Below are positions 32,701 through 43,830 of a stretch of 64,000 bases of DNA, in pieces. The notes below the pieces were generated by a model, which did no database searches, had not been told where the DNA came from, and saw nothing but the letters and a program-made list of their open reading frames with translations. Source of the stretch: Beta vulgaris subsp. vulgaris (taxonomy: Eukaryota; Streptophyta; Magnoliopsida; Caryophyllales; Amaranthaceae). The stretch lies in assembly GCF_026745355.1 (NCBI RefSeq), contig NC_079209.1, positions 31,911,035-31,975,034 on the forward strand, given 5' to 3'. Position 1 is the first letter of the stretch. Every line of letters begins with the position of its first letter. A program made the translations under genes and the position numbers.

Positions 32701-35700
32701 GAAAAACAATTCAGGCTTTTGAATCGCTCAATTCTAATGTCCGAGCTAAGAGTTAGGCCCAAATTACGATTTTGGGCACAGATGAGCATAAAACGGACGC
32801 GAAAAATCGGACTTCAACGAATTTAGCTTCTCAGCTCACAAAACCCTTAGAAATGGTAAAAAATCATTTCAAGCTTTTGAATCGCTCAATTTTAAGGTCC
32901 GAGCTAGGATGAGAAGGAGGCAGACGAGAAAAATTGGGCTGCAACGAATTCAGCTTCTGAGCTCACTAACCCCTTAGCAATGGTAAAAAAAACATGTCAA
33001 GCTTGGGAATCGCTCAATTCTGATGTCCGAGATAGGAGTTAGGCTGAAATTACGGTGTTGGGCCAAGATGAGCATGAAACAGACACGAAAAATCGGATCT
33101 TCAACGAATTCAGCTTCTGAGCTCATGAACCCCTTAAAAATGGTAAAAAAAACCAATTCAGGCTTTGGAATTGCTCAATTCTGATGTCTGAGCTAGGAGT
33201 TAGGTCGAAATTACGATTTTGGGCCACGATGAGCAAAAAACGGACACGAAAAATCGGAATTCCACTAATTTAGCTTCTCAGCTCACGAGCACTCAGAAAT
33301 GGTAAAAAAAATTATTTCAGGCTTTTGAATCGCTCAATTATGAGGTCCGAGCTAGGAGTTAGTCCCAACTTGCAATCTTGAGCCAAGATGACAAGGACAC
33401 AGACGAGAAAAATTAGGCTGCAAGGAATTCAGCTTCTGAGCTCACGAGACCCTTAGAAATTGTAAAAAAAACATGGCAGGCTTTGGAATCGCTCAATTCT
33501 GATTTTCGGGCTAGGATTTAGGCCAAAATTACGATTTTGGTTCAAGATGAGCATGAAACAGACGCGAAAAATCGGACTTCAACGAATTTAGCTTCTCAGC
33601 GCACGAACCCCTTAGAAATGGTAAAAAAAACATTTCAGGCTTTTAAATCGCTCAATTTTGAGGTCCGAGTAGTTAGTCCCAAATTACAATTTTGAGCCAA
33701 GATGAGAAGGACACATACGCGAAAAAATTGGGCTGCAAAGAATTCAGCTTCTGAGCTCATGAGCCTCTTAGAAATGGTAAAAAAAATATGTTAGGCTTTG
33801 GAATCGCTCAATTCTGATGTCCGAGTGAAGTTAGGTCGAAATTACGATATTGGGCCAAGATGAGAATGAAACAGACACGAAAAATCGTACTTCAATGAAT
33901 TCAGCTTCTGAGCTCATGATCCCCCTAAAAATGGTAAAAGAACCAATTCAGGCTTTTGAATCGCTCAATTCTGATGTCCGAGCTAGGAGTTAGGCCCAAA
34001 TTACAATTTTGGGCATAGATGAGTAGTAAACAGACACGAAAAATCGGACTTCAAGGAATTAAGCTTCTGAGCACACGTACCCCTTAGAAATAGTAAAAAA
34101 AACATGTAAGGCTTTGGAATCGCTCAATTATGATGTCCGAGCTAGGAGTTAGGCCCAAATTGATGTTGGGCCAAGATGAGTAGGAAATAGACACTAAAAA
34201 TCGAACTTCAACGAATTTAGCTTCCCAGCTCACGAACACTCAGAAATGGTTAAAAAAAATAAATTCAGGCTTTTGAATCGTTCAATTTTGAGGTCCGAGC
34301 TAGGAGTTACTCCCAAATTACAATTTGGGGCTAAGATGAGAAGGACACAACGCGAAAAATTAGGCTGCAAGGAATTCAGTTTCTGAGCTCACGAACCCCT
34401 TAGAAATGATGAGAAAAACAATTCAGGCTTTCGAATCGCTCAATTCTAATGTCCGAGCTAAGAGTTAGGCCCAAATTACGATTTTGGGACAAGATGAGCA
34501 AGAAACGGACGCGAAAAATCGGACTTCAACGAATTTAGCTTCTCAGCTCACAAAACCCTTAGAAATGGTAAAAAAACATTTCAAGCTTTTGAATCGCTCA
34601 ATTTTGAGGTCCGAGCTAGATGAGAAGGAGGCAGACGAGAAAAATTGGGCTGCAAGGAATTCAGCTTCTGAGCTCACTAACCCCTTAGCAATGGTAAAAA
34701 AACATGTCAAGCTTGGGAATCGCTCAATTCTGATGTCCGAGATAGGAGTTAGGCTGAAATTACGGTGTTGGGCCAAGATGAGCATGAAACAGACACGAAA
34801 AATCGGATCTTCAACGAATTCAGCTTCTGAGCTCATGAACCCCTTAAAAATGGTAAAAAAAACCAATTCAGGCTTTGGAATTGCTCAATTCTGATGTCTG
34901 AGCTAGGAGTTAGGTCGAAATTACGATTTTGGGCCACGATGAGCAAAAAACGGACACGAAAAATCGGAATTCCACTAATTTAGCTTCTCAGCTCACGAGC
35001 ACTCAGAAATGGGAAAAAAAAAAATTTCAGGCTTTTGAATCGCTCAATTATGAGGTCCGAGCTAGGAGTTAGTCCCAACTTGCAATCTTGAGCCAAGATG
35101 GAAGACACAGACGAAAAAATTAGGCTGCAAGGAATTCAGCTTCTGAGCTCACGAGACCCTTAGAAATTGTAAAAAAAACATGGCAGGCTGTGGAATCGAT
35201 CAATTCTGATTTTCGAGCTAGGAGTAAGGCCAAAATTACGATTTTGGGCCAAGATGAGCAAGAAACAGACGCGAAAAATCGGACTTCAACGAATTTAGCT
35301 TCTCAGCGCACGAACCCCTTAGAAATGGTAAAAAAAACATTTCAGGCTTTTAAATGCTCAATTTTGAGGTCCGAGTAGTTAGTCCCAATTACAATTTTGA
35401 GCCATGAGAAGGACACATACGCGAAAAATTGGGCTGCAAAAATTCAGCTTCTGAGCTCATGAGCCTCTTAGAAATGGTAAAAAAAATATGTTAGGCTTTG
35501 GAATCGCTCAATTTGAGTCCGAATAGAATTAGGTCGAAATTCGATATTGGGCCAAGATGAGAATAAACAGACACGAAAAATCGTACTTCAATGAATTCAG
35601 CTTCTGAGCTCATGATCCCCCAAAAATGGAAAAGAACCAATTCAGGCTTTTGAATCGCTCAATTCTGATGTCCGAGCTAGGAGTTAGGCCCAAATTACAA

Positions 35701-36600
35701 TTTTGGGCATAGATGAGTAGTAAACAGACACGAAAAATCGGACTCAAGAATTAAGCTTCTGAGCACACGTACCCTTAGAAATAGTAAAAAAACATGTAAG
35801 GCTTTGGAATCGCTCAATTATGATGTCCGAGCTAGGACTTAGGCCCAAATTGATTGGGCCAGATGAGTAGGAAATAGACACTAAAATCGAATTCAACGAA
35901 TTTAGCTTCTCAGCTCAACGAACACTCAGAAATGGTAAAAAAAAATTTCAGGCTTTTGAATCGTTCAATTTTGAGGTCCGAGCTAGGAGTTACTCCCAAA
36001 TTACAATTTGGGCTAAGATGAGAAGACACAAAACGCAAAAATTATGCTGCAAGGAATTCATTTCTGAGCTCACGAACCCTTAGAAATGATAAGAAAAACA
36101 ATTCAGGCTTTCGAATCGCTCAATTCTAATGTCGAGCTAAGAGTTAGGCCCAAATTCGATTTTGGGACAAGATGAGCAAGAAACGGACGCGAAAATTCGA
36201 ACTTCAACGAATTTAGCTTGTCAGCTCACAAAACACTTAGAAATGGTAAAAAAACATTTCAAGCTTTTGAATCGCTCAATTTTAAGGTCCGAGCTAGGAT
36301 GAGAAGGAGGCAGACGAGAAAAATTGGGCTGCAAGGAATTCAGCTTCTGAGCTCACTAACCCCTTAGCAATGGTAAAAAAACATGTCAAGCTTCGGAATC
36401 GCTCAATTCTGATGTCCGAGATAGGAGTTAGGCTGAAATTACGGTGTTGGGCCAAGATGAGCATGAAACAGACACGAAAAATCGGATCTTCAACGAATTC
36501 AACTTCTGAGCTCATGAACCCCTTAAAAATGGTAAAAAAAACCAATTCAGGCTTTGGAATTGCTCAATTCTGATGTCTGAGCTAGGAGTTAGGTCGAAAT
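29800..36600. repeat. Satellite domain III: second ~1.71 kb (11-monomer) higher-order repeat
   Basis: The diagnostic word TTAGGCTGAA occurs at 31331, 33039, 34749 and 36428 (intervals 1708, 1710 and 1679). The variant with GAGCAAAAAACGGAC recurs near 29812, 31522, 33232 and 34940. Each unit includes a monomer missing about 31 bp (CGAGCTAGGATGAGAAGGAGG), which explains why 11 monomers total 1708 bp rather than about 1738. Neighbouring copies are more alike to each other than to domain II, as expected of local homogenisation. Confidence 0.85.
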
Positions 36601-37930
36601 TACGATATTTGGCTAAGATGAGAATGAAACAAACACGAAAAATTGGACTTCAACGAAATCAGTTTCTGAGCTCATGATCCCCTTAGAAATGGTAAAATAC
36701 CAATTCAGGCTTTTGAGTCGCTCAATTATGATGTCCGAGCTAGGAGTTAGGCCCAAATTACGATTTTGGGCATAGATGAGTAGTAAATAGACACAAAAAA
36801 TCGGACTTCAAGAAATTAAGCTTCTAAGCACACGAACCCCTTAGAAATGGTAAAAAAAACATGTCAGGCTTTGGAATCGCTCAATTATGATGTCCGGGCT
36901 AGGAGTTAGGCCCAAATCACGATGTTGGGCCAAGATGAGCAGGAAACAGACATGAAAAATCGTACTTCAACAAATGCAGCTTCTGAGCTCTCGAACCCCT
37001 TACTAATGTTAAAAAAAACAATTCCGGCTTTTGAATTGCTTAATTCAATTGTCCGAGATAGGAGTTAGGCCCAAATTACGATTTTGGACACAGATGAGTA
37101 GTAAACAGACACGAAAAATCAGACTTCAAGGAATTCAGCTTCTGAACTTACGAACCCCTTAGAGATGGTAAAAAAAACATGTCAGGCTCGTGAGCTCGAA
37201 ATTACGATGTTGGGCCAAGATGAGCATGAAACAGACACGAAAAATCAGACTTCAACAAAATCAGCTTCTGAGCTCACGAACCCCTTAGAAATGGTAGAAC
37301 AACCAATTCAGGCTTTTGAATCGCTCAATTCTGATGTCCGAGCTAGATGTTAGGCCCAAATTACGATTTTGGGTACACATGAGTATTAAAAAGACACAAA
37401 AAAATTTGACTGCATGGAATTTAGTTTCTGAACTCACGAACCTCTTAGAAATGGTAAAAAAACATGTAAGGCTTTGGAATCGCTCAATTCTGATGTCCGA
37501 GATAGGAGTTAGGTCGAAATTACGAGGTTGGGCCAAGATGAACATGAACCAGACACGAAAAATTGGAGTTCAATCAATTCAGCATCTGAGCTCACGAACC
37601 CCTTAGAAATGGTAAAAAACCAATTCAGGCTATTGAATAGCTCAATTCTAATGTCCGAGCTAGGAGTTAATTAGGCCCAAATTACGATTTTGGGCACAGA
37701 AGAGTAGTAAACAGACACAAAAAATCTGACTGCACGGAATTCGGGTTATGAGCTCACGAACCCCTTAGAAATGGTAAAAAAACATGTCACGCTTTGGAAT
37801 CGCTCAATTCTGATGTCCGAGATAGGAGTTAGGTCGAAATTACGATGTTGGGCCAAGATGAGCATGAAACAGACACGAAAAATCGGACTTCAACAAAATC
37901 AGATTCTGAGCTCACGAACCCCTTAGAAAT

Positions 37931-37935
37931 GGTAG
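37931..37935. repeat. Left target-site duplication of the gypsy element (GGTAG)
   Basis: GGTAG at the end of satellite sequence AGAAATGGTAG, repeated at 47391-47395 where satellite resumes as GGTAGAACAACC. The uninterrupted satellite form AAATGGTAGAACAACC is found at 37293 and 48345. Confidence 0.97.
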
Positions 37936-38314
37936 TGTAATACCCCGTATTTTTAGTATTTATTTAAATAAATAAATATGTATTTTATATTTATTTTCTA
38001 AAATAAATATTTTGAGCAAATGATATTTGAGTATATTTATTGGTTTTAAATTATTTTGGCGGGAATATGGCGCCAAAATTGCATTTGTTAAACTTTTGGT
38101 TTTAAATCCTAGTCAATAATAATCAAAAAACCAAAAAAAAAAAAAAAAAATTTTTTTTTTTAGGCCATTATTTTTGACGGGATTGTGAAGTAAATGGGGA
38201 GTTTTGTTTTCCAAATTTATGATGAAGGTTACAAATCTTGGTTTAATCTCCTAATTTATGGTGAAGGTTACAAACTCTTTAATTTTGAAAAGTAAGTACT
38301 ATCTATTCTACTCC

Positions 38315-38322
38315 TATAAATA
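38315..38322 (+). promoter_or_regulatory. TATA box of gypsy 5' LTR
   Basis: TATAAATA in the context CTCCTATAAATACCCCACAC. The copy in the 3' LTR is at 45900-45907. With a start about 30 bp downstream, the inverted duplication at 39073-39689 would be inside the transcript. Confidence 0.7.
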
Positions 38323-39072
38323 CCCCACACCTTTAGTCATCTTTTCCACACAAAAACTTTGAAGAATCTATAATTTCTTACTTCAAAGTTCTTCTTTCTC
38401 TTCCTATGTATTCTAGTTTTATATTTCTTATTCAAGTTTCAATTTTCTTTTGTTTAAGAAAAATATTTTCATATTTCTTACTCAAAAATATTATGCTCAT
38501 GATAGATCATTCATGTTTAAATTCATGATTAAGTTCATGTGTAGATTGCTTGTTGGTTGGCTATGAGAAAGCTCAAGTATAGAATAAGTGAAGATACTAG
38601 TATTAGTTTGCGCAAGATCAAGGTACGTTATGTAGCTAGATCTTTTTAAATGTGGTTTATATGATAAAGTTGTTTATTGATTTTATAATGGTTGGATTGG
38701 TTTAAAATTTGGTTTGAAATGGTTACAATATTTTATTATTTACTCTTGGAAGTGAAAAGAAGGAATGATTTTATCAATCATTTTTGTATAGAAGTTTTGT
38801 TATCCTTTTTGGAAAATTAGATTATTTTTACAAGGAAAGGTTGATTGGTTTTTATGAACTTTGAATGTTCAAAAAGTTGTTTATGAGGAAAGGAGGTTTA
38901 TTCATGACATACAAGTCATATTATTATTATTTCCGCTTGATTAATATCAAGAGATTCAAAGTCCACTTGTTGGCAATTATAGTTACCCCTTGATATAGCT
39001 CTGTGATGGGATGACTAGCTTGGGGGGGGGTGCACACTTAGCAAAATAGAAGGGGAGATAAGAAGATGAATT

Positions 39073-39689
39073 GTTTTCAAACACTTAATAATAATTCCAG
39101 AACAACATTTTAAGAACAAACTCTTTCCAAACACTTGAATAATAATTCAAGAATAACCTTTTAAGAACAAACTCTTTTCAAACACTTGAATAATAATTCA
39201 AGAATAAACTTTTAAGAACAAACTCTTTCCAAACACTTGAATAATAATTCAAGAATAACCTTTCAAGAACAAACTCTTTCCAAACACTTGAATAGTAATT
39301 CAAGAATAACCTTTTTAAGAATAAACTCTTTCCAAACAACTTGGATTAAAAATAATCCTGAAAACAATTCATCTTCTTATCTCCCCTTCTATTTTGCTAA
39401 GATTTATTATTTTTAATCCAAGTTGTTTGGAAAGAGTTTATTCTTAAAAAGGTTATTCTTGAATTACTATTCAAGTATTTCGAAAGAGTTTGTTCTTAAA
39501 AGGTTATTCTTGAATTATTATTCAAGTGTTTGGAAAGAGTTTGTTCTTAAAAGTTTATTCTTGAATTATTATTCAAGTGTTTGAAAAGAGTTTGTTCTTA
39601 AAAGGTTATTCTTGAATTATTATTCAAGTGTTTGGAAAGAGTTTGTTCTTAAAATGTTGTTCTTGAATTATTATTAAGTGTTTGAAAAC
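39073..39689. repeat. 284 bp inverted repeat within the 5' LTR
   Basis: Left arm 39073-39356 and right arm 39406-39689 are near-perfect reverse complements separated by 49 bp. The spacer (CTTATCTCCCCTTC region) is itself the reverse complement of LTR sequence just left of the left arm (39041-39073). The right arm is the normal ~51 bp tandem array of the LTR; the left arm is an inverted copy absent from the 3' LTR near 46650. The RNA could fold into a long hairpin. Confidence 0.88.
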
Positions 39690-39720
39690 AGTTTATTCTT
39701 AAAGAGTTATTCTTGAATTA
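39431..39720 (+). repeat. ~51 bp tandem repeats in gypsy 5' LTR
   Basis: Five to six copies with core GAATTATTATTCAAGTGTTT and a GGAAAGAGTTTGTTCTTAAA link, spaced 51-52 bp (for example AAAGAG at 39483 and 39534). Each contains the small inverted repeat CTTGAATTATTATTCAAG. The corresponding array in the 3' LTR is at about 46685-46970. Confidence 0.8.
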
Positions 39721-40140
39721 TTGGTGATGGAGTTTTCGAAATGAAAAATTGTTACGAACTAACAAATGTGTTACTTATCTAGTACATTTCGTACTCATTT
39801 TATACTGACGCGTATTTTCTTTTTCCTATTTGGCTTTGCCCTCTTTACCTTTTTGGTAAGCAGATTTGCAGGTGAATTTTGGATGTGCATGGGAGCATAC
39901 TAGGAATGGGATCTTCAACTAGATTAGAGTGTTTCATTTATTTTGAGTATTGAGACAATATTTACTTTTATTAATAAAGAAGTATTATTATTTTTGGTTA
40001 AAGTCTTCAACTGCAAGTTATTTTGGTTAGTTAGTAGTTGGTTGCCGAAAGCGTGTTAGTCACGTGGCTAATACTCCTAAATTACTCAAATAATATTATT
40101 AAATTATTTATTTAAAAGTGAATAATTTGGGGGTGTTACA

Positions 40141-40160
40141 AAGTGTATCAGTTTTTCAGG
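40141..40160 (+). other. Degenerate primer binding site
   Basis: Immediately after the LTR the sequence reads AAGTGTATCAG, resembling the tRNA-iMet site TGGTATCAG with one G missing. Position is right; match is weak. Confidence 0.4.
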
Positions 40161-41069
40161 TCTTGAAAAGATAAACGTTTAACATTAAAATTGATGGGTA
40201 GACATAAGAGGCATATAGAGTTTCGCATTTGCATTCTATATTATTTTTGTTAAGTTTAATTGTTTTTGTTTTTTACGATTTGTATAGATGCATCTTGCTA
40301 GTACCACAAAAAGGTATATATATATTTATATTTTTTTTATTTGGAAAGATGAAGGGTGTAGATATTGGTGACAAGTTCTGTCTAGGATTAGGAAGGCTCT
40401 CCCCGACGCTGTGGGTAACTTCCTTACCTAGGAGCTATAATCACCTTGGTTATTCTATATCTTGAAATCAAGTACACTTTAAAAATTTTGAAATAAATAT
40501 TTTAAGCCATAGTGGTGCATTTAGTATAAATTTTGGATATAATTTTTTAGTTAACATATATTAGTATTACTTTAATGTTGTTCTTGTAATATTTTAATTC
40601 TTTTTGCTTTATATGATTTTGTTGGAATGAGGAAAAAGTTTATGTTATTCCCTATGTATGGGATAAGCAAGAAGTCATGCTGCATTGGCGAGCAAATAGT
40701 AGTACTATGTGTATTTTTTTACCTTTCGAAAATACTCAGGCCAGTTTGATTATATGGCCATTGATGACTTGAAGAATGTTATTTAGATAGACTACATACC
40801 AGAGTTTAAAGTTTTCAGATCGTAGACATATATAGTTTTGTTTTGGTCATGAAACGTTCTAGTTGTCTTAAGAATATTTTGATATGCTCAAATATTCTAG
40901 TAGTTGTTATAAATGAGGCTTCATATTTGGCCGTGATATATGAAATATGTGATTGCATGTTTTGAACTAGTTATACCGGCATGGTTATTTATTAATTTTT
41001 TTGGTATTGCACAACTATTCTATGAATGTTAGTTGAGATTTATCCTCAAACACCCTTATATCTAGTATA
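40161..41069 (+). other. Leader region of the gypsy element, no gene seen
   Basis: AT-rich, about 900 bp. The 78-codon frame at 40229-40465 has no known domain and a hydrophobic start that follows from T-richness; I do not treat it as a gene. The length before gag is typical of an untranslated leader, though it could include a small old insertion. Confidence 0.5.
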
Positions 41070-42060
41070 ATGGCAAAAGAAGGAGAAGGAGTATAAGTTC
41101 TATGGTTAGAAGGCTAGCAAAGATAACTGAAAACATCACTCAAGTGATAGCTAATCAAGCAACCAAGCAGAGTGAGACCGATAGTTTTGGTGAGGTCTTT
41201 AAGAGGATAGCAGCTGTCAAACCCCCGACTTACCATGGAGGACCCATCTAGTTTAGAAAATTGGATCTAAGAATTTGATATGCTTTTTGATCCATAGTGT
41301 GCCTGAAAACCTTAGAGTTAATAATGTTGTTTATTATTTGAGAGATGAGCAGACCTATTGTGGAAACAAAGGAAAGATGATCTTTTAGAGGATCCGGACT
41401 TCAGGTGGAACGAGTTTAAAGAAGCCCTGAGGACTAATTTTATCCTGCGTACTTAAGGAAGCAAAAGGCTATGGAGTTCACCAATTTGAGGATAGGGACT
41501 ATGTCTGTAATGAGTATTATAGCAAATTTTGGAGTTAATGAGGTTCGCACCTGAGATAGTACCATCTGAGACTTTGAAGGCCCAAAGGTTTGAGCAAGGG
41601 TTAACCTTAACTCTCCAAAGTAAGTTGGGAGGAGTAACTTTTGAAATTTATGGTAGAGATGCTCACTTATATGGGATTAAAGGAAGGAAGATTGCACGAA
41701 CTTCCTCTGGGAAAAGAGGAAGTATAACAACAATGGGAACCAACAAATTGAAGATAAGAAGCCTAAGCCTAATGGTGGATTTCACAAAACTGAAAAAGAC
41801 AATAGGTATCCTAGTCGGAAGCCTAATGGGAGCCAAGGGAATGGGAAGAAAGTGAGCGAACCTTTTTCTGCAAAAGGTGTGATAAGAACTACCCTGGAAA
41901 AGACTGTCAAGGCAACTTGGTGACATGTCATTATTGTCAGAAATCGAGACATTGGGAGTATGAGTGCTTTAGAAAAGCTGGTGGGGGAACCTACAGTTAA
42001 ACCTGACCCGAGTAATAAGGCCCCTCAGAATGATCAACAGAAGTTAGCTTCCTCCAATGC
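41070..42060 (+). pseudogene. Gypsy gag remnant with CCHC knuckle
   Basis: Broken into several frames. Recognisable pieces: KPPTYHGGP near 41220, YLRKQKAMEFTNLRIGTMSV near 41450-41510, LMRFAPEIVPSETLKAQRFE with GLTLTLQSKLGG (41529-41650), and CHYCQKSRHWEYEC at 41926-41967, a C-X2-C-X4-H-X4-C zinc knuckle. The 41529-41855 frame is genuine only for about its first 50 residues, after which the Gag reading continues in another frame. At least five stops or shifts occur. The intact protein would form the virus-like particle. Confidence 0.85.
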
Positions 42061-42109
42061 TGGTGTTAAACCAGGGATGAGGAATTAGTCTAAAGTTAGA
42101 GTTTTCGTC

Positions 42110-42463
42110 ATGAACTGTCGTGAGGCTCAGAATGTTTCTGAGGTAGTAGTTGGAACCTTTTTCATAAATTCCTTGTCTGTCAAAGTGTTATTTGATTCAA
42201 GAGCATATCATTCATTTATTTCTAGCACTTTAGTAGAAAAGCTCTACTTAATTAGTCTAATGTCTATTTCATTAGAAATTGCATTGCCATCAGGGGAGAT
42301 GTTTAATTGTACTAGGTTACTTAATCAAGTACCTTTAGTGATAGTTGGGGTGTACTTTTCATCCGACTTAGTTGAGTTTGACTTGTCAGACCTCGATGTG
42401 GTTTTGGGGATGGATTGGTTAGGAAGATTCAAGGCTCAGATTGATTGTGAGGTCCAGATTTGA
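42110..42463 (+). pseudogene. Gypsy aspartic protease remnant with altered active site
   Basis: The frame shows VVVGTFFINSLSVKVLFDSR, where the active-site triplet expected as DSG (or DTG) reads D-S-R; the Arg codon AGA is at 42200-42202. Later blocks are normal for the family: SHSFIS-like (YHSFIS), FDLSDLDVVLGMDWLGRFKA at the end of the domain. The domain is full length and open, but the Gly to Arg change should inactivate it. Confidence 0.85.
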
Positions 42464-43260
42464 GTTTCCTGATGTGTTTCCTGAAGAGATACCGAGTGTG
42501 CCACCGGTTAGGGATCTTGAGTTCATCGTAGACTTGATGCCAGGAACCGGACCTATTATAAAGGCTCCTATAGAATGGCTCCAGCTGAGATGAAAGAGTT
42601 AAAAGTTCAGTTGGAGGATTATTGGAAAAAGGGTATATAAACCTAGTTCGTCTCCTTGGAATGCACCTGTATTGTTTGTGAAAAGAAGGATGGAATTGAG
42701 GTTGTGCATTGATTATCGGAGTTGAACAATGTGACGATCAAGAATAAGTATCCACTTTCGAGAATAGATGATTTATTTGATCAGTTGAAAGGAGTGGGGA
42801 TTTTCTTGAAGATAGATTTGAGGTTAGGTTATCACCAGTTGAGGATTGCTGAGGTGATATTTCTAAGACTGCATTTAGGACGCGTCATGGTCACTATGAG
42901 TTCACATGATGCCATTTGGTCTGAATAACGCACCTGCAATGTTCATGGTTTGATGCATAGGATTTTCAGGCCATGCTTGATAAATATTGGTTGTGTTTAT
43001 AATGATATTTTGATATATTCGAAGGATAGGAGTAGTCATGAGCTACATTTGAGGGAAGTTTTGTCCACCCTAAGAGAGCATAAGTTGTACGCCAAGCTCT
43101 CTAAGTGTGAGTTTTGGTTGGATGAGGTTGCATTTTTAGGACATGTTATCTCAAAGGAAGGAGTTTCGGTGGATCCTACTAAGATTCAAGCGGTGCTCGA
43201 GTGACCAACACCGATAAGGAGTTTCCTTGTGTTAGCTGGTTACTATTGAAGATTCGTAAA
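42464..43260 (+). pseudogene. Gypsy reverse transcriptase remnant
   Basis: Spread over several frames. VFPEEIPSVPPVRDLEFIVD starts the domain near 42475; [20 protein letters not shown] and [14 protein letters not shown] (first catalytic Asp) are in 42722-42928; GCVYNDILIYSKDRSSHELH is in 42950-43204. The catalytic Y-x-D-D box reads Y-N-D, with an AAT codon at 43001-43003 where a GAT is expected. SKCEFWLDEVAFLGHVIS follows, as in other Tekay-type RTs. Stops and shifts separate the pieces. Confidence 0.87.
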
Positions 43261-43830
43261 GGATTTCTCGAATATCTCGAGACCAATGACTAGCCTGATG
43301 AAGGAAGAATGTAAGTTTGTTAGGAATCCAGAGTGTGAGGAAGTTTTTTTTTTGTGTTGAAGGAAAGGTTGACTACAACACCTGTTTTGGCTCTACCTGA
43401 TGAAAGTCAGCAGTATGATGTTTATAGTGATGCTTTGAAATTTTCGTTAGGGTATGTATTGATGCAGAACCGGAAGGTCATTGCTTATGCTTTTAGGCAG
43501 TTAAAACCATATTAGGTGAATTATCCAACCTATGATCTTGAATTAGTTGTAATAGTGTTTGCTTTGAAGTTATAGCAAACTACTTGTATGGGGAAACGTG
43601 TAAGTTGTACACGGATCATAAGAGCTTAAAGTATATTTTCACTCAGAAGGAGTTGAAGATGAGGCAGAGGAGGTGGTTGGAGTTGATCAAGGATTATGAT
43701 CTTGAGATCCAGTATCATGAAGGGAAAACTAATGCTGTTGCTAATGCATTGAGTCGAAAGTCGAGTTATTCAGTTAATGCAATGGTGCTGCCAAGGCAGT
43801 TATGTGTCGAGTTTTAGAAATTGTTATTTG
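43261..43830 (+). pseudogene. Gypsy RNase H remnant
   Basis: Pieces include VYSDALKFSLGYVLMQ (about 43419-43466), [10 protein letters not shown], and the open frame 43584-43817 with [20 protein letters not shown], then [20 protein letters not shown] and ANALSRK, the standard end of the domain. A TAG at 43573-43575 replaces the Trp expected after FALKL. A homopolymer T-run near 43341 lies next to a frame change. Confidence 0.85.

Larger units (their letters stand above)
18808..37930. repeat. ~158 bp satellite array, left block
   Basis: Head-to-tail monomers of about 158 bp, measured for example between equivalent points at 20871 and 21029, and 23691 and 23850. Conserved words per monomer include GCTTCTGAGCTCACGAACCC, TTAGAAATGGTAAAAAA, GAATCGCTCAATTCTGATGT and CCGAGCTAGGAGTTAGGCCC. 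EcoRI (GAATTC) and SacI (GAGCTC) sites recur in most monomers. Variants differ at diagnostic positions (GATTTTGGGCC, GATGTTGGGCC, CAATTTTGAGCC) and are ordered in higher-order units. The many short ORFs on both strands are repeats of each other, end within one to three monomers and are not genes. Confidence 0.97.
37936..40140 (+). repeat. Gypsy 5' LTR (2205 bp, with inverted duplication)
   Basis: Begins TGTAATACCCC and ends GGGGTGTTACA. It is 342 bp longer than the 3' LTR because of an inverted duplication around 39041-39405. Other differences from the 3' LTR are scattered substitutions and small indels. It contains an A-run joined to a T-run near 38135-38161, also present in the other LTR, and ~51 bp tandem repeats at about 39431-39720. 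Confidence 0.93.

Noticed and set aside
18808..37930. Dozens of 60-156 codon ORFs on both strands with shared peptides such as ELGVRPKLRFWA
   Set aside because: They are translations of the satellite monomer. The period (~158 bp) is not a multiple of three, ORFs exist on both strands at the same places, and they end within one to three monomers.
40229..40465. 78-codon ORF that looks like a small membrane protein
   Set aside because: It lies in the AT-rich leader of a decayed gypsy element; the hydrophobicity follows from T-richness.
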